Shown here one piece after another: positions 1-7,642 of a stretch of 17,010 bases of DNA. The notes under the pieces are model-generated. The model saw nothing but the letters and a program-made list of their open reading frames with translations. It was not told where the DNA came from and made no database searches. A program made the translations under genes and the position numbers. The DNA lies in contig JASUSX010000013.1 of the NCBI GenBank assembly GCA_030445875.1, forward strand, positions 1 to 17,010. The letters are read 5' to 3'. This stretch comes from Clostridia bacterium. GTDB lineage: Bacteria; Bacillota; DSM-521; Neomoorellales; Neomoorellaceae. The stretch's first letter is position 1, and each line of letters begins with the position of its first letter.

Positions 1-1305
1 GCGGCCGCGGATGCCGTGGGCCAGGACATAGTTCTCCAGCCGGTCGACTATGCTCCGGGAAACGGGCACCAGGTCACTCTTCAGATAACGGAAGACGGGG
101 TCATAGGCCCAGTTTTCTAGCACCGTCTCCATGGCGGCCCGCACCAGCTCGATAAGGGGATGGTGGCCCACCGGCCGCCGGCGGTCGATGAAAAAGGGAA
201 TGTTGAAGTCGCGGAAGGTGTTGACGATGAGGTCGTGGTAGGGTTCCAGGTCGCGCACCAGGACGGCCATCTCCCGGAAGCGCAAACCATCATCCCGGAC
301 CAGGCGCAGGATCTCCCGGGCCGCGGCCTGCACTTCCACCCGGCGGTTGGCTGCGGCTACCAGGCGGATGCCGTCCGGGGGGCCGTTGAAGGGTTGCAGG
401 GGCCAGCGGCCAAAACAGGCCTCCAGGTGGGCCAGGGCCGGGGCGGCCTGGAAGCGGGGCGGCGTGCCCCTGAGGATCAGGTCGGACTCCATATTTACCC
501 CGGCGGCCAGGGCCAGGCGCCGCAGGCGCTGGCAGGTTACGGCCGTGGGGTGAAAAAGCTCCGTCTCCCCGAGTTGCCGGTGGCTTAAGGAGGGGTCCAG
601 GCAGAGGGTAACCGTCACCTGGCCAGCGGCGGCCATCAGGGCCTGGAGGACGGCTTCTTCCTGGGGGGTGAAACCGTTGAAACCGTCCACCCACACCAGG
701 GCACCTTTAATAAAGGAAGCCTCCGGCAAGCGCCGGGCGAGTAGGGCCAGGTAGTCGTCGGGATCCAGGTAACGGCCGGCCAGGCGGCTTTCCAGGTCGC
801 TGTAGATCAGGGCCAGGTCGTGGAGCTTGCGGCCCAGGATGGTCTCCCCCCGGCCAGTCTGCCGGTAGTCTGCTGCCAACCGCTCCAGCTCTGCCGACTC
901 CACCCGGTAGAGCTTGAGTTCAGCGATGGTATGGGCGAGTTGCTCGATGAAGCCGGGGCTCCCGGCCAGGGAGGCAAAGAGGGCGAGCTCTTCCCGCCGG
1001 TCCTGGACAATGGCCCGCAGGGTCATGCGCTTGCCCATCTCCCCCAGATGCTCCCGGGCAGCGCCGCCGGCTTCCTGGAAGACCCGCCAGCCCAGGCGAC
1101 GGAAGCTCAAGACCTGGGCCCGGCTGAAGCCCGGTCCTGGGGTGACCTTATGTAAATGCAGTTCCATCTGCAGGGTAGCCTGTTCGGGGGTCAGGAGGAT
1201 GAGGGCCGGACCTGCCGGCCCCTCAGCCAGGGCCGCCTTTATCTCCTCGAGGCAGAAGCGCGTTTTGCCAGACCCGGCACGACCTAAAACAAGACGTAAG
1301 GACAA
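1..1305 (-). CDS. addB: AddB, ATP-dependent helicase/nuclease subunit B (N-terminal 435 residues, runs off the left edge)
   Basis: AddB is the partner of AddA in the RecBCD-like enzyme that processes double-strand breaks for recombination. It carries the Chi-recognition module and a C-terminal iron-sulfur nuclease, which lies outside this window. The frame is open from 1305 to base 1. It begins LSLRLVLGRAGSGKT, with a Walker A motif GRAGSGKT at residues 8-15, the usual opening of AddB proteins. Later helicase-like stretches such as VWVDGFNGFTPQEEAVL and AANRRVEVQAAAREILRL also fit the family. The start is TTG at 1305-1303. It is the first start after an in-frame stop (1311-1309) and has AGGTGG at 1318-1313, 7 nt away. 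It follows the YhaN-like gene by 14 nt, so it is probably co-transcribed with the YhaO/YhaN pair. Family length is about 1150 residues, so roughly a third is visible. Confidence 0.9.
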   Translation of the reverse strand, partial: MSLRLVLGRAGSGKTRFCLEEIKAALAEGPAGPALILLTPEQATLQMELHLHKVTPGPGFSRAQVLSFRRLGWRVFQEAGGAAREHLGEMGKRMTLRAIVQDRREELALFASLAGSPGFIEQLAHTIAELKLYRVESAELERLAADYRQTGRGETILGRKLHDLALIYSDLESRLAGRYLDPDDYLALLARRLPEASFIKGALVWVDGFNGFTPQEEAVLQALMAAAGQVTVTLCLDPSLSHRQLGETELFHPTAVTCQRLRRLALAAGVNMESDLILRGTPPRFQAAPALAHLEACFGRWPLQPFNGPPDGIRLVAAANRRVEVQAAAREILRLVRDDGLRFREMAVLVRDLEPYHDLIVNTFRDFNIPFFIDRRRPVGHHPLIELVRAAMETVLENWAYDPVFRYLKSDLVPVSRSIVDRLENYVLAHGIRGR

Positions 1306-1319
1306 AGGTTAGCCACCTC

Positions 1320-4300
1320 TCACTTCTCAAACTGTACGGGTGTCCCCCAGGCAGCGAAGTCCGGGTCGTGGGACAGGAGGATCAGCTGGCGGTGAGGGGC
1401 CAGGGCGAGAAGGCTTTCCTTAATGCGTTCCCGGCGCTCGGCGTCGCAGTTGACAAAGCAGTCGTCAAAGATAAAGGGCAGGGTCAAGGTGGCGCTCAGG
1501 AGGTCGCCAATGGCCAGGCGTAAGGCCAGGTAGAGCTGGTCCTGGGCGCCGCGGCTGAGCTGGGCCAGGGCCACCGGCGCCCCCCCTTCCCGGACCTCCA
1601 CCTGAAAATCCTCGCTAATCTCCAGCCGGCGCTCCGGGCGGCCGGTGATGAGGGTAAAGTACCGGCCGGCCCGCCGGCCCAGTTCCTGGCGGTAGTTCCG
1701 GCTGTATTCCCCGGCGGCCGCCTCCAGTTCCCGGTAGGCCAGGGCCAGGGCCGCGGCCTCCAGTTCCAGGCGGGCGAGTTCCCGCTGTCGGTTTGCCAGG
1801 GTCTCGACAGCCAGGGCTACGTTCACCGTCTGGTAGCCCTCCAGCCGGGACTGCTGGCGCATAAGATCCCGTTCTTCCCCGGCCAGGGCTTCCAGGCGGC
1901 ATTCCAGTTCTTTGATCCCGGCCTGGAGGGCGCGGTAGTGTTCCTCCAGTTCCTCCCGGTTCGTTGCCGGCCCCGGCTCGGGCAGGCCCGGGTGCTCCCG
2001 GACCAGGTCCTGCCACTCCTGGAGAATAGCCCCGGCCCGGTTGGCGGCGTCCAGGTAAGCGGCGGCCAGGTCCTCCAGGTTACCCGTTCCCAGGAGGCCG
2101 GCCAGCTGTTCCGCCCAGCCTTGCCACTCCCGGGCGAGGCGCTCGTAACCCTGGCGGCGCTGGAGGGCGCCGGCGGTATCCCCTTCGGCGGCCGCCAGGA
2201 GGGCGGCCAGGTCCTGCCGCAATCGCGCCACCTCCGGGGCCAGGGCCTCCCTTCGCTCCTGCAGGGAAGCCACCTGGCCGGCGGCAGCCTGGCGGAGGCT
2301 GCCGAGCTCGGTCAGGCGTTCCCGGATCTTCCCGGCCTCGGCCAGCTGGGCGGCTATACCCCCCCGGTCGGCGGCCGGGGTAAAGGGGGCGACGTGTTCC
2401 TGTAAAGCGGCTATCCGCATCGCCAGGCGGTCCAGGGCCGTCCGGCCCTCTTGATCCGGCTGCAGGAGTTGCTCCTGTTTTTCCTGCACCTGCCGGGCCA
2501 GGAGGGTCGCTTCCTCCCAGCGCCGCGCCCGGGCCAGGAAATCCGTCCAGGTGTCCCGGCCGCATGCCTTGAGCCAGGCCAGCAGCTCGCCCACCGTGGC
2601 CGGCTCCGACCCGGTCAGGCGGGCCAGGGTGGCCAGGCCCGACCAGGGGGTACTCAACTTCGCCAGGGGAACGGCCAGGGCCGCCTCCGGCTCTGCCCCT
2701 ACGGATCGAGTGGTAAAGGCCGCCATCTCCCCGGCCAGGCGCTCCCTTTCCCGGCGGGCTTCCTGGTAATGCCGATAAGCGGCGCCCACGTCGTTAAAGC
2801 GGGCGCTGACGGCGGCCGTGGCCGCCTGGAAATCCCGGCGGGCTTGGCTAGCTTCCGCCAGGGCCTGCCGGGCCGCCTCCGCGGCTGCATCTCCGGGCAG
2901 GGAGGCGGCCAGGGCCGCCAGTTCCGCCCGGGCCTGCTCCCGGGCCAGCAGGCGCTGGCGCAGTTCCCCCAGTTCGGCGGCCGTGGCCCCGGCCCGGGGA
3001 CCCAACAGGGTGTCCAGACGATCAATTTCTTGCTTAATGGCCGCCATGGCGGTCGCCAAGCTCTCGGCCTCCTGGCCCGGGCGGGCCAGGTAGAGGCCGA
3101 TGGCGATGCCGGCGCCGGCCAGGACCAGGGCGCTTACCAGGGCGAAGAGCCAGCGGCCGCTGGCCAGGCCGGCTACTACCGCCACTGCCAGGCCGGTCCC
3201 GGCCAGGGTCATGGTCAGCCCCTGCCGCCGGCGCTGACGGGCAGCCCGTACCTCCGCCAGGTTCGCTTCCCTGGCCTGGAGCTCGGCCAGCAGCCGGGGT
3301 TTAGCGGCTGCCGCCTCCAAGGCTTCCTCCCCCAGGTCCTCCAGGTCGCCAAACTGGCGGGTAAACTCCTCCTGGCGGCGCCGGTAGTTCGCCTGCTGTT
3401 CCTCAATCCGCTGAACGGCGGCCCTGGCCGCCTCTTCCTCTCGCTCCCTGGCGAGGCGGTTGGCTTCATAGTTGGCTACCAGGGCCTCCTGCTCCGGCGA
3501 CAGATCGGTAAAGCAGCCCATCTCCCCGGCCAGTTCGGCTTCCAGCTCCCGGCAACGCCGCTGCTGCTCCTGGAAATGCTCCCAGCCCTCCAGGAGCTGG
3601 CGGGCCGCCAGTTGCAGCCCCTCCAGGGCCGTGGCCGGGCTCCGTCCCAGGGAGCTGAAATCGGGCAGGCCGGCCAGCCCGGCGGCCGCTGCCTCTGCCC
3701 TGGCCGCCAGTTCCTGGACCTCCCCGGCCAGCTTTTCCTGTTCGGCCTGGAGAGCCTCCAGATCCTCCAGGTCCCGCAGGACGTCCAGGTGGCCGGCCAC
3801 CGCCGCCAGTTCCCCCTGCAGCCGGGCCGCCAGCCCCTCCTCTTCCTGCTGGTAGTCCTGCAGGCGGGTGGCCCAGGCCTCGATTTCGTCTTGGAGACGC
3901 TTCAACTCCCGTTCCAGTTCCGCCAGGCGATCCAGCTGCCCGGCGGCAGCCTCCGGGGCCCGGGCCCACTCGGCGTACAGCCGGGCCGCCTCCTCCTGGT
4001 GCCGGCGGATCCTCTCGTCCAGCTCCCGGGCCCGGTCCCGGGCCGCCAGGGCCTGCTGCTGTTCCCGCAGGACGCTGCCGTACCGCACCTGCAGGGCGCG
4101 CCAGCCGTCCCAGGCAGCTTTCAGGTCCTGCTGTTTTTGCAGCTCCTCACGGGTCTTCCTTATCTCTGCATCCAGTTCCCGGAGGCGGCCACGAACGGCC
4201 GTCAACTGGTCGAGGGTGGTACCGGTAGACTGAGTCTGGGCCTTCAGGGCGGCAATCTCCGCCTTTAGTTCCTCCAGCCGGGCATCCTTGCGGCCGTTGT

Positions 4301-4904
4301 TGCCCACCCCCAGGTCGCCGCAGTAGCGGGTCAGGCTCCGGAGATCGCCGGCCAGCCTTTGCAGGGCATCCTGGTAGTGGCCGCCGCTGCCGGAGAGGAG
4401 CCTTTGCACCTCGCTGCTCAAGAAACGCCCCTCAGGCAGGGGCTGGCCCAGGCAGAAGGTGGCCTCAAAGAGTTCCCGGCTGGTTAGGCCCAGGTAGTCA
4501 GCCAGGTGTTCCAGGTAAACCGGGATCTTCCGGTGGGCTGCCGGGTTGTGGGTGCCCTGCCAGACTTCCTCCCAGTTCTGATCTCCCTTTACCCGGAAGG
4601 TTACCCGGTTATTGTGAAAGAGCCGCTTAATGCTGCAGGCCCGGCCGCCAACCAGGAATTCCACTTCCCCTTCAAAGTGGTCCGGACCCTCCCGGTTGGT
4701 AAAACGGGTGCTGCCAAAGGCCTCCGGGTTGCTGGCATTGGGCAGGCCGAAGAGGACGGCCTCCAGCCCGGCGATGAGGGTCGACTTGCCCCTCTCATTG
4801 GGCGCCACCAGGACGTTGAGACCCTCCCGGAAGGTAAAGGTCACCCGGTCCCGGTAACAGCCGAAACCGGCCAGGGTCAGGCGCTGCCAGGTTACCGGTG
4901 GCAT
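1320..4904 (-). CDS. YhaN/SbcC-like SMC-type ATPase with central membrane hairpin
   Basis: This 1194-aa protein has the split ATPase of the Rad50/SbcC/YhaN group. The N-terminal Walker A is APNERGKST at 34-42, with a Q-loop-like CLGQ near 151-154. Long coiled coils run from about 205-560 and 610-1090. At the C-terminus are the signature SRGAQ near 1117, Walker B PFIFDD near 1143-1148, and the H-loop LLSHD near 1177. Residues about 563-606 form two hydrophobic helices around a short SGRW turn, where SbcC/Rad50 would have the zinc hook. No CxxC hook is present. A membrane segment in the coiled coil is a feature I associate with YhaN. It should work with the phosphoesterase encoded just upstream in DNA-end processing. 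ATG at 4904 overlaps that gene by 13 nt, suggesting translational coupling. A 605-aa antisense open frame here is a GC-rich shadow. Confidence 0.88.
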   Translation of the reverse strand: MPPVTWQRLTLAGFGCYRDRVTFTFREGLNVLVAPNERGKSTLIAGLEAVLFGLPNASNPEAFGSTRFTNREGPDHFEGEVEFLVGGRACSIKRLFHNNRVTFRVKGDQNWEEVWQGTHNPAAHRKIPVYLEHLADYLGLTSRELFEATFCLGQPLPEGRFLSSEVQRLLSGSGGHYQDALQRLAGDLRSLTRYCGDLGVGNNGRKDARLEELKAEIAALKAQTQSTGTTLDQLTAVRGRLRELDAEIRKTREELQKQQDLKAAWDGWRALQVRYGSVLREQQQALAARDRARELDERIRRHQEEAARLYAEWARAPEAAAGQLDRLAELERELKRLQDEIEAWATRLQDYQQEEEGLAARLQGELAAVAGHLDVLRDLEDLEALQAEQEKLAGEVQELAARAEAAAAGLAGLPDFSSLGRSPATALEGLQLAARQLLEGWEHFQEQQRRCRELEAELAGEMGCFTDLSPEQEALVANYEANRLAREREEEAARAAVQRIEEQQANYRRRQEEFTRQFGDLEDLGEEALEAAAAKPRLLAELQAREANLAEVRAARQRRRQGLTMTLAGTGLAVAVVAGLASGRWLFALVSALVLAGAGIAIGLYLARPGQEAESLATAMAAIKQEIDRLDTLLGPRAGATAAELGELRQRLLAREQARAELAALAASLPGDAAAEAARQALAEASQARRDFQAATAAVSARFNDVGAAYRHYQEARRERERLAGEMAAFTTRSVGAEPEAALAVPLAKLSTPWSGLATLARLTGSEPATVGELLAWLKACGRDTWTDFLARARRWEEATLLARQVQEKQEQLLQPDQEGRTALDRLAMRIAALQEHVAPFTPAADRGGIAAQLAEAGKIRERLTELGSLRQAAAGQVASLQERREALAPEVARLRQDLAALLAAAEGDTAGALQRRQGYERLAREWQGWAEQLAGLLGTGNLEDLAAAYLDAANRAGAILQEWQDLVREHPGLPEPGPATNREELEEHYRALQAGIKELECRLEALAGEERDLMRQQSRLEGYQTVNVALAVETLANRQRELARLELEAAALALAYRELEAAAGEYSRNYRQELGRRAGRYFTLITGRPERRLEISEDFQVEVREGGAPVALAQLSRGAQDQLYLALRLAIGDLLSATLTLPFIFDDCFVNCDAERRERIKESLLALAPHRQLILLSHDPDFAAWGTPVQFEK

Positions 4905-6025
4905 ACTTCATCCCCCCCTTGGAGGGCCAGGAGGCCGCGCCGGAGGGCCCGGCGGATGACCTCGCCTTCCTCCGGTGCGGCAGCGGCCAGTTGGTCCTGG
5001 AGGCGGCGGACGAAGAGGCCCCTGATGGTAGGTTCGGCGGCCACAGCTTCCAGGAGCCGGGGCGCCAGGCCCCGGGTGGCATCCACCACGTCCAGGTGGC
5101 GGCAGAGGGGTGCCAGGCGGGCTGCCAGGCCGGGGAGGTCCAGGCTGAAGGCCAGGTCCCCCGTCATACGCACCTGGATCAGGGACCCGGGAGCCAGAAC
5201 CTCCCGGATGGCTTCTTCTAATTCCTCCGGTTCACTAAAGGGGGTCACATCCAGCTCCAGGACCCGCCAGGGCGTTACCGCCGCGGGCACCTCCTCCACC
5301 CGCGCCGGGCCATCGCCCAAGGCAACTATGGTCCAGCAACCTACCCCGGGGTCGGCGAAGCCCTTGCCGGCCACCATACCGGCGTAATTGGCCAGGCCGG
5401 TACCCAGTTGCCGCCGGCCGCCGCGGTGGATGTGGCCCAGGGCGATGTAATCATAGCCGACGGCTGCCAGGGCTTCCCCGTCCAGGGGCAGGCTCCTCTC
5501 CCCGCCGTCCCAGTCCAGGGAGCCGTGGAATACGGCCAGGTGCACCCCTTCCCCCTCGGCCGGGGGGAAGGCCTTTAACGGGCCGTCGACCCGGGTCACG
5601 CCGCCGGTGTAGGCCATGGCCACCAGGTGACAGGTGTCGCCGTTGACATTTAAGGTAGCCACTTGCGCCGGCATGGGCTCGGTCACCAGGAGGCCCGGCC
5701 AGCGGCCGGCTTCCCGGCGGTAAACTGCATCGTTATATGTAATCTCGTCATGATTCCCCGGCACCGTCACCACCCTGATGCCGGCGGCCTCCAGCCGGCT
5801 TAGCTGGCGGATGGTTTCCTCCACCAGGGGAGCCTCCGGCCGGTGGTTGTCAAAGAGGTCCCCGGCGATGAGGACCAGGCTGATTCCCTGCCGGGGGTCC
5901 AGGGCCAGGTCCACGGCGGCTTTAAGGATAGCATCGCGTTCCCGACCGACCTCGGCGTCCAGGGGCGCCGGCAGGTCGGGCCGATAGCCCAGGTGCAGGT
6001 CGGCCAGGTGCAGGACGCGGAACAA
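4892..6025 (-). CDS. SbcD/YhaO-type metallophosphoesterase (DNA-repair exonuclease subunit)
   Basis: Calcineurin-like phosphoesterase of the Mre11/SbcD/YhaO group, 377 aa from the chosen start. All metal-binding blocks are visible: ADLHLG (D9, H11), GDLFDNH (D56), GNHDE (N91, H92), VFHGS (H167) and GHIH (H198, H200). These proteins are Mn-dependent nucleases that act with an SMC-like ATPase, here the next gene, which overlaps by 13 nt. I chose TTG at 6025 because AGGAGGT (6039-6033) lies 7 nt upstream and the product then opens FRVLHLADLHLG like its relatives. A GTG start at 6043 would put the Shine-Dalgarno sequence inside the gene. The C-terminal 150 residues look like the usual capping region. 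It is the first gene of the repair operon; I found no convincing promoter in front of it. Confidence 0.88.
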   Translation of the reverse strand: MFRVLHLADLHLGYRPDLPAPLDAEVGRERDAILKAAVDLALDPRQGISLVLIAGDLFDNHRPEAPLVEETIRQLSRLEAAGIRVVTVPGNHDEITYNDAVYRREAGRWPGLLVTEPMPAQVATLNVNGDTCHLVAMAYTGGVTRVDGPLKAFPPAEGEGVHLAVFHGSLDWDGGERSLPLDGEALAAVGYDYIALGHIHRGGRRQLGTGLANYAGMVAGKGFADPGVGCWTIVALGDGPARVEEVPAAVTPWRVLELDVTPFSEPEELEEAIREVLAPGSLIQVRMTGDLAFSLDLPGLAARLAPLCRHLDVVDATRGLAPRLLEAVAAEPTIRGLFVRRLQDQLAAAAPEEGEVIRRALRRGLLALQGGDEVCHR

Positions 6026-6133
6026 CAGCGCCACCTCCTCCACCTTTCACATGCTTAAAGATCACTTTCGCCATACCACCTAGATTTCCTGCAAAAAATG
6101 GCTTATTGAAATATATGCTAGCAGCTTATAACA

Positions 6134-6376
6134 AAAAAGCTGATGCACCATGCCGATGCCCAGAGCCATGGCCCTGCGGGCTTGTGGATTTCGACCTGTT
6201 GGCCAGCGTAGTAGATTACACCGGCGTCCGCTGTCTCGAGCCCGAAGAGAATCCTCATCAACGTCGTCTTGCCAGCACCGTTTTCGCCCACCAGGGCGTG
6301 GATGCTGCCCCGGCGGACGCGCAGATCTACGCCCTCGCCTGCACACCGCCATACCCGGCTCTATCGCCTTGAAGAG
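6134..6376 (-). pseudogene. N-terminal remnant of a sugar/nucleoside-type ABC transporter ATPase
   Basis: Read on the minus strand, one frame gives [18 protein letters not shown] followed by [17 protein letters not shown], a complete Walker A (6288-6262). It continues with [18 protein letters not shown]. Near 6172-6182 the match jumps by one base into [15 protein letters not shown] (ending about 6134), the usual sequence after the first strand region in RbsA/YufO-type ATPases. A second frame jump is likely near 6340, where IEPGMAV in another frame would join the GEGVDL part. The homology stops right after the Q-loop-like MVHQ, so about 80 of the roughly 500 residues remain, with at least one and probably two frameshifts. 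No permease or binding-protein genes lie beside it. It is a relic, not a working gene. Confidence 0.75.
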
Positions 6377-6522
6377 GCCTGTTGAAGAAGCTTTAATCCA
6401 AGAAGGGGATTTTTCCGTAAAACCAGGGGCGGTATATCCGCCGCCCACGGCAGTGTTTGCGTTCAATGACAAAATGGTCGTATTGATTCCCACGCAAAAA
6501 AACTCTACTCGGCCGGTAAAAC

Positions 6523-6548
6523 AAAAAGCCGCCCGCGGGCGGCTTTTT
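6523..6548 (-). terminator. Perfectly symmetrical rho-independent terminator of pstS
   Basis: The 26 bases form a perfect palindrome: AAAAAGCCGCCC and its exact complement meet at the central GC. It lies 26 nt past the pstS stop and, on the minus strand, ends in TTTTTGTTTT. Because both flanks are A/T runs it could also stop transcription from the other side. It closes pstS as a single-gene unit. Confidence 0.88.
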
Positions 6549-6574
6549 CACCGTGTTATTTTGTCGGCGTCAAA

Positions 6575-7507
6575 CTACTTCTTAGGCGTTACGTTCCCCT
6601 TGGCGTCGCGATCCACTTTCATAGCGGTGATGGGGATGTAACCCAGCTGCGTGACCAGACTTTGCTGCACATCATTGCTCATCATATAATCCAGGAACTT
6701 CTTGACTTCGCCGGTGGGCTGACCCTTGGTGTACATGTGCTCGTAGGCCCAGACCTTGTATTTGTTGTCAGCGATATTAGCGACTGTAGGTTCAACACCG
6801 TCGATCTTGATGGCCTGTACGCTGCTGTCAATGTAGGACAGGGCCAGGTAGCCGATGGCGCCTGGGGTGTCGGCGATGGTCTTGCGGACAGTACCAGAGG
6901 CATCCTGTTCCATAGCGATACCCTGGGCTTCTTCGGCGCCGTTCAGGGCGTATTTCTTAAAGGTCGCCCGGGTGCCGGAACCCTTGGGCCGGTTAACGAT
7001 GTTGATCTTCTGGTCGGGACCGCCGACGTCTTTCCAGTTGGTGATCTTGCCGGTAAAGATATCAATGAGTTGCTGGTTGGTCAGGTTGTCCACTTTGATA
7101 TTGGGGTTGACCACGGCCGCCATGCCGACGACGCATACCTTGTGGTCCACCAGCTGGGAAGCGTCGATGCCGTCCTTTTCTTCGGCAAAGATATCGGAGT
7201 TACCAATCTGGACTGCGCCCTGAAAGACCTGGGAGAGGCCGTTACCGCTGCCGCCGCCGTTGACCACGATGCGCACACCCTGGTTCTTCTGCATGTACTG
7301 CTTGGCCGCTTCGTCCACCAGGGGCTGGAGGGCTGTTGAACCGGCCGCAGTTATGGTCCCGCTACCGCTACCCTGTTGCTGACCGCTGCTCTGCTGGCTG
7401 CTGCCCTGCTGGGGTGCTGGCAGCTCTTTCTTGCCGCAACCGACAACTGCCAGGGCTACTGTTAAGGCCAACACCAGAACCACCAACCATTTGCCTTTGC
7501 GAAGCAC
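6575..7507 (-). CDS. pstS: PstS, phosphate-binding lipoprotein of the Pst ABC transporter
   Basis: Periplasmic-type phosphate-binding protein, 310 aa, that would deliver phosphate to a PstCAB permease. The N-terminus has a basic start (RKGKW), a hydrophobic stretch and a lipobox VVGC (Cys24). A Q/S/G-rich linker (about 30-50) suggests a membrane-anchored lipoprotein. Typical PstS blocks follow: TAAGSTALQPLVD, VNGGGSGNGLSQV, IGNSDIF, and NRPKGSGTRATFKKY in the phosphate-binding cleft. I chose GTG at 7507 because AAGGAGG (7522-7516) lies 8 nt upstream; a longer frame from 7543 would contain that site. A four- to five-unit Pho box and a TATAAT box precede it, and a strong terminator follows. No pstC, pstA or pstB is next to it, so the permease must be encoded elsewhere. 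Confidence 0.95.
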   Translation of the reverse strand: MLRKGKWLVVLVLALTVALAVVGCGKKELPAPQQGSSQQSSGQQQGSGSGTITAAGSTALQPLVDEAAKQYMQKNQGVRIVVNGGGSGNGLSQVFQGAVQIGNSDIFAEEKDGIDASQLVDHKVCVVGMAAVVNPNIKVDNLTNQQLIDIFTGKITNWKDVGGPDQKINIVNRPKGSGTRATFKKYALNGAEEAQGIAMEQDASGTVRKTIADTPGAIGYLALSYIDSSVQAIKIDGVEPTVANIADNKYKVWAYEHMYTKGQPTGEVKKFLDYMMSNDVQQSLVTQLGYIPITAMKVDRDAKGNVTPKK

Positions 7508-7567
7508 TTCTTCGTCCTCCTTAACCAAGTTTCTTGCCGGCAATGAATTATCTGCCAGGACAACTTT

Positions 7568-7642
7568 ATTATAAATGGTTGGTGTTAGGGTTGAATTAGC
7601 CTCCGGTTAATATCCTGTTAAAGAATATTAAATTAATGTAAA
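7568..7642 (-). promoter_or_regulatory. pstS promoter with Pho box array
   Basis: On the minus strand, hexamers TTTAAT (7632-7627), TTAACA (7621-7616), TTAACC (7610-7605), CTAATT (7599-7594) and CTAACA (7588-7583) are spaced exactly 11 bp apart. A further TTTACA (7642-7637) lies 10 bp beyond them. The last hexamer is followed by 9 nt and then TATAAT (7573-7568). This matches the Firmicute PhoP-box design of TT(A/C/T)ACA direct repeats in place of a -35. Transcription should start near 7561, leaving a leader of about 54 nt. The upstream hexamers overlap the last codons of the ATPase gene. Confidence 0.85.

Larger units (their letters stand above)
6044..6574. other. Gene-free stretch with a decayed ABC ATPase fragment and a terminator
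   Basis: About 530 bases lie between the pstS stop and the repair operon without an intact gene. They hold a frameshifted fragment of an ABC transporter ATPase (about 6134-6376, minus strand) and the pstS terminator (6523-6548). In 6377-6520 I see only short open frames with no family resemblance. The base composition in 6061-6140 and 6380-6520 is more AT-rich than in the flanking genes. Confidence 0.7.

Noticed and set aside
2451..4268. Long plus-strand open frame (605 codons) opposite the YhaN-like gene
   Set aside because: Low-complexity Gly/Gln/Pro/Leu product typical of the complement of a GC-rich gene; no ribosome site or family match.
6000..6076. Minus-strand ATG frame beginning MAKVIFKHVK just before the phosphoesterase, looking like the start of an ABC ATPase
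   Set aside because: Only about ten residues of resemblance before it runs into the out-of-frame phosphoesterase sequence; too short to call, though it could be another relic.
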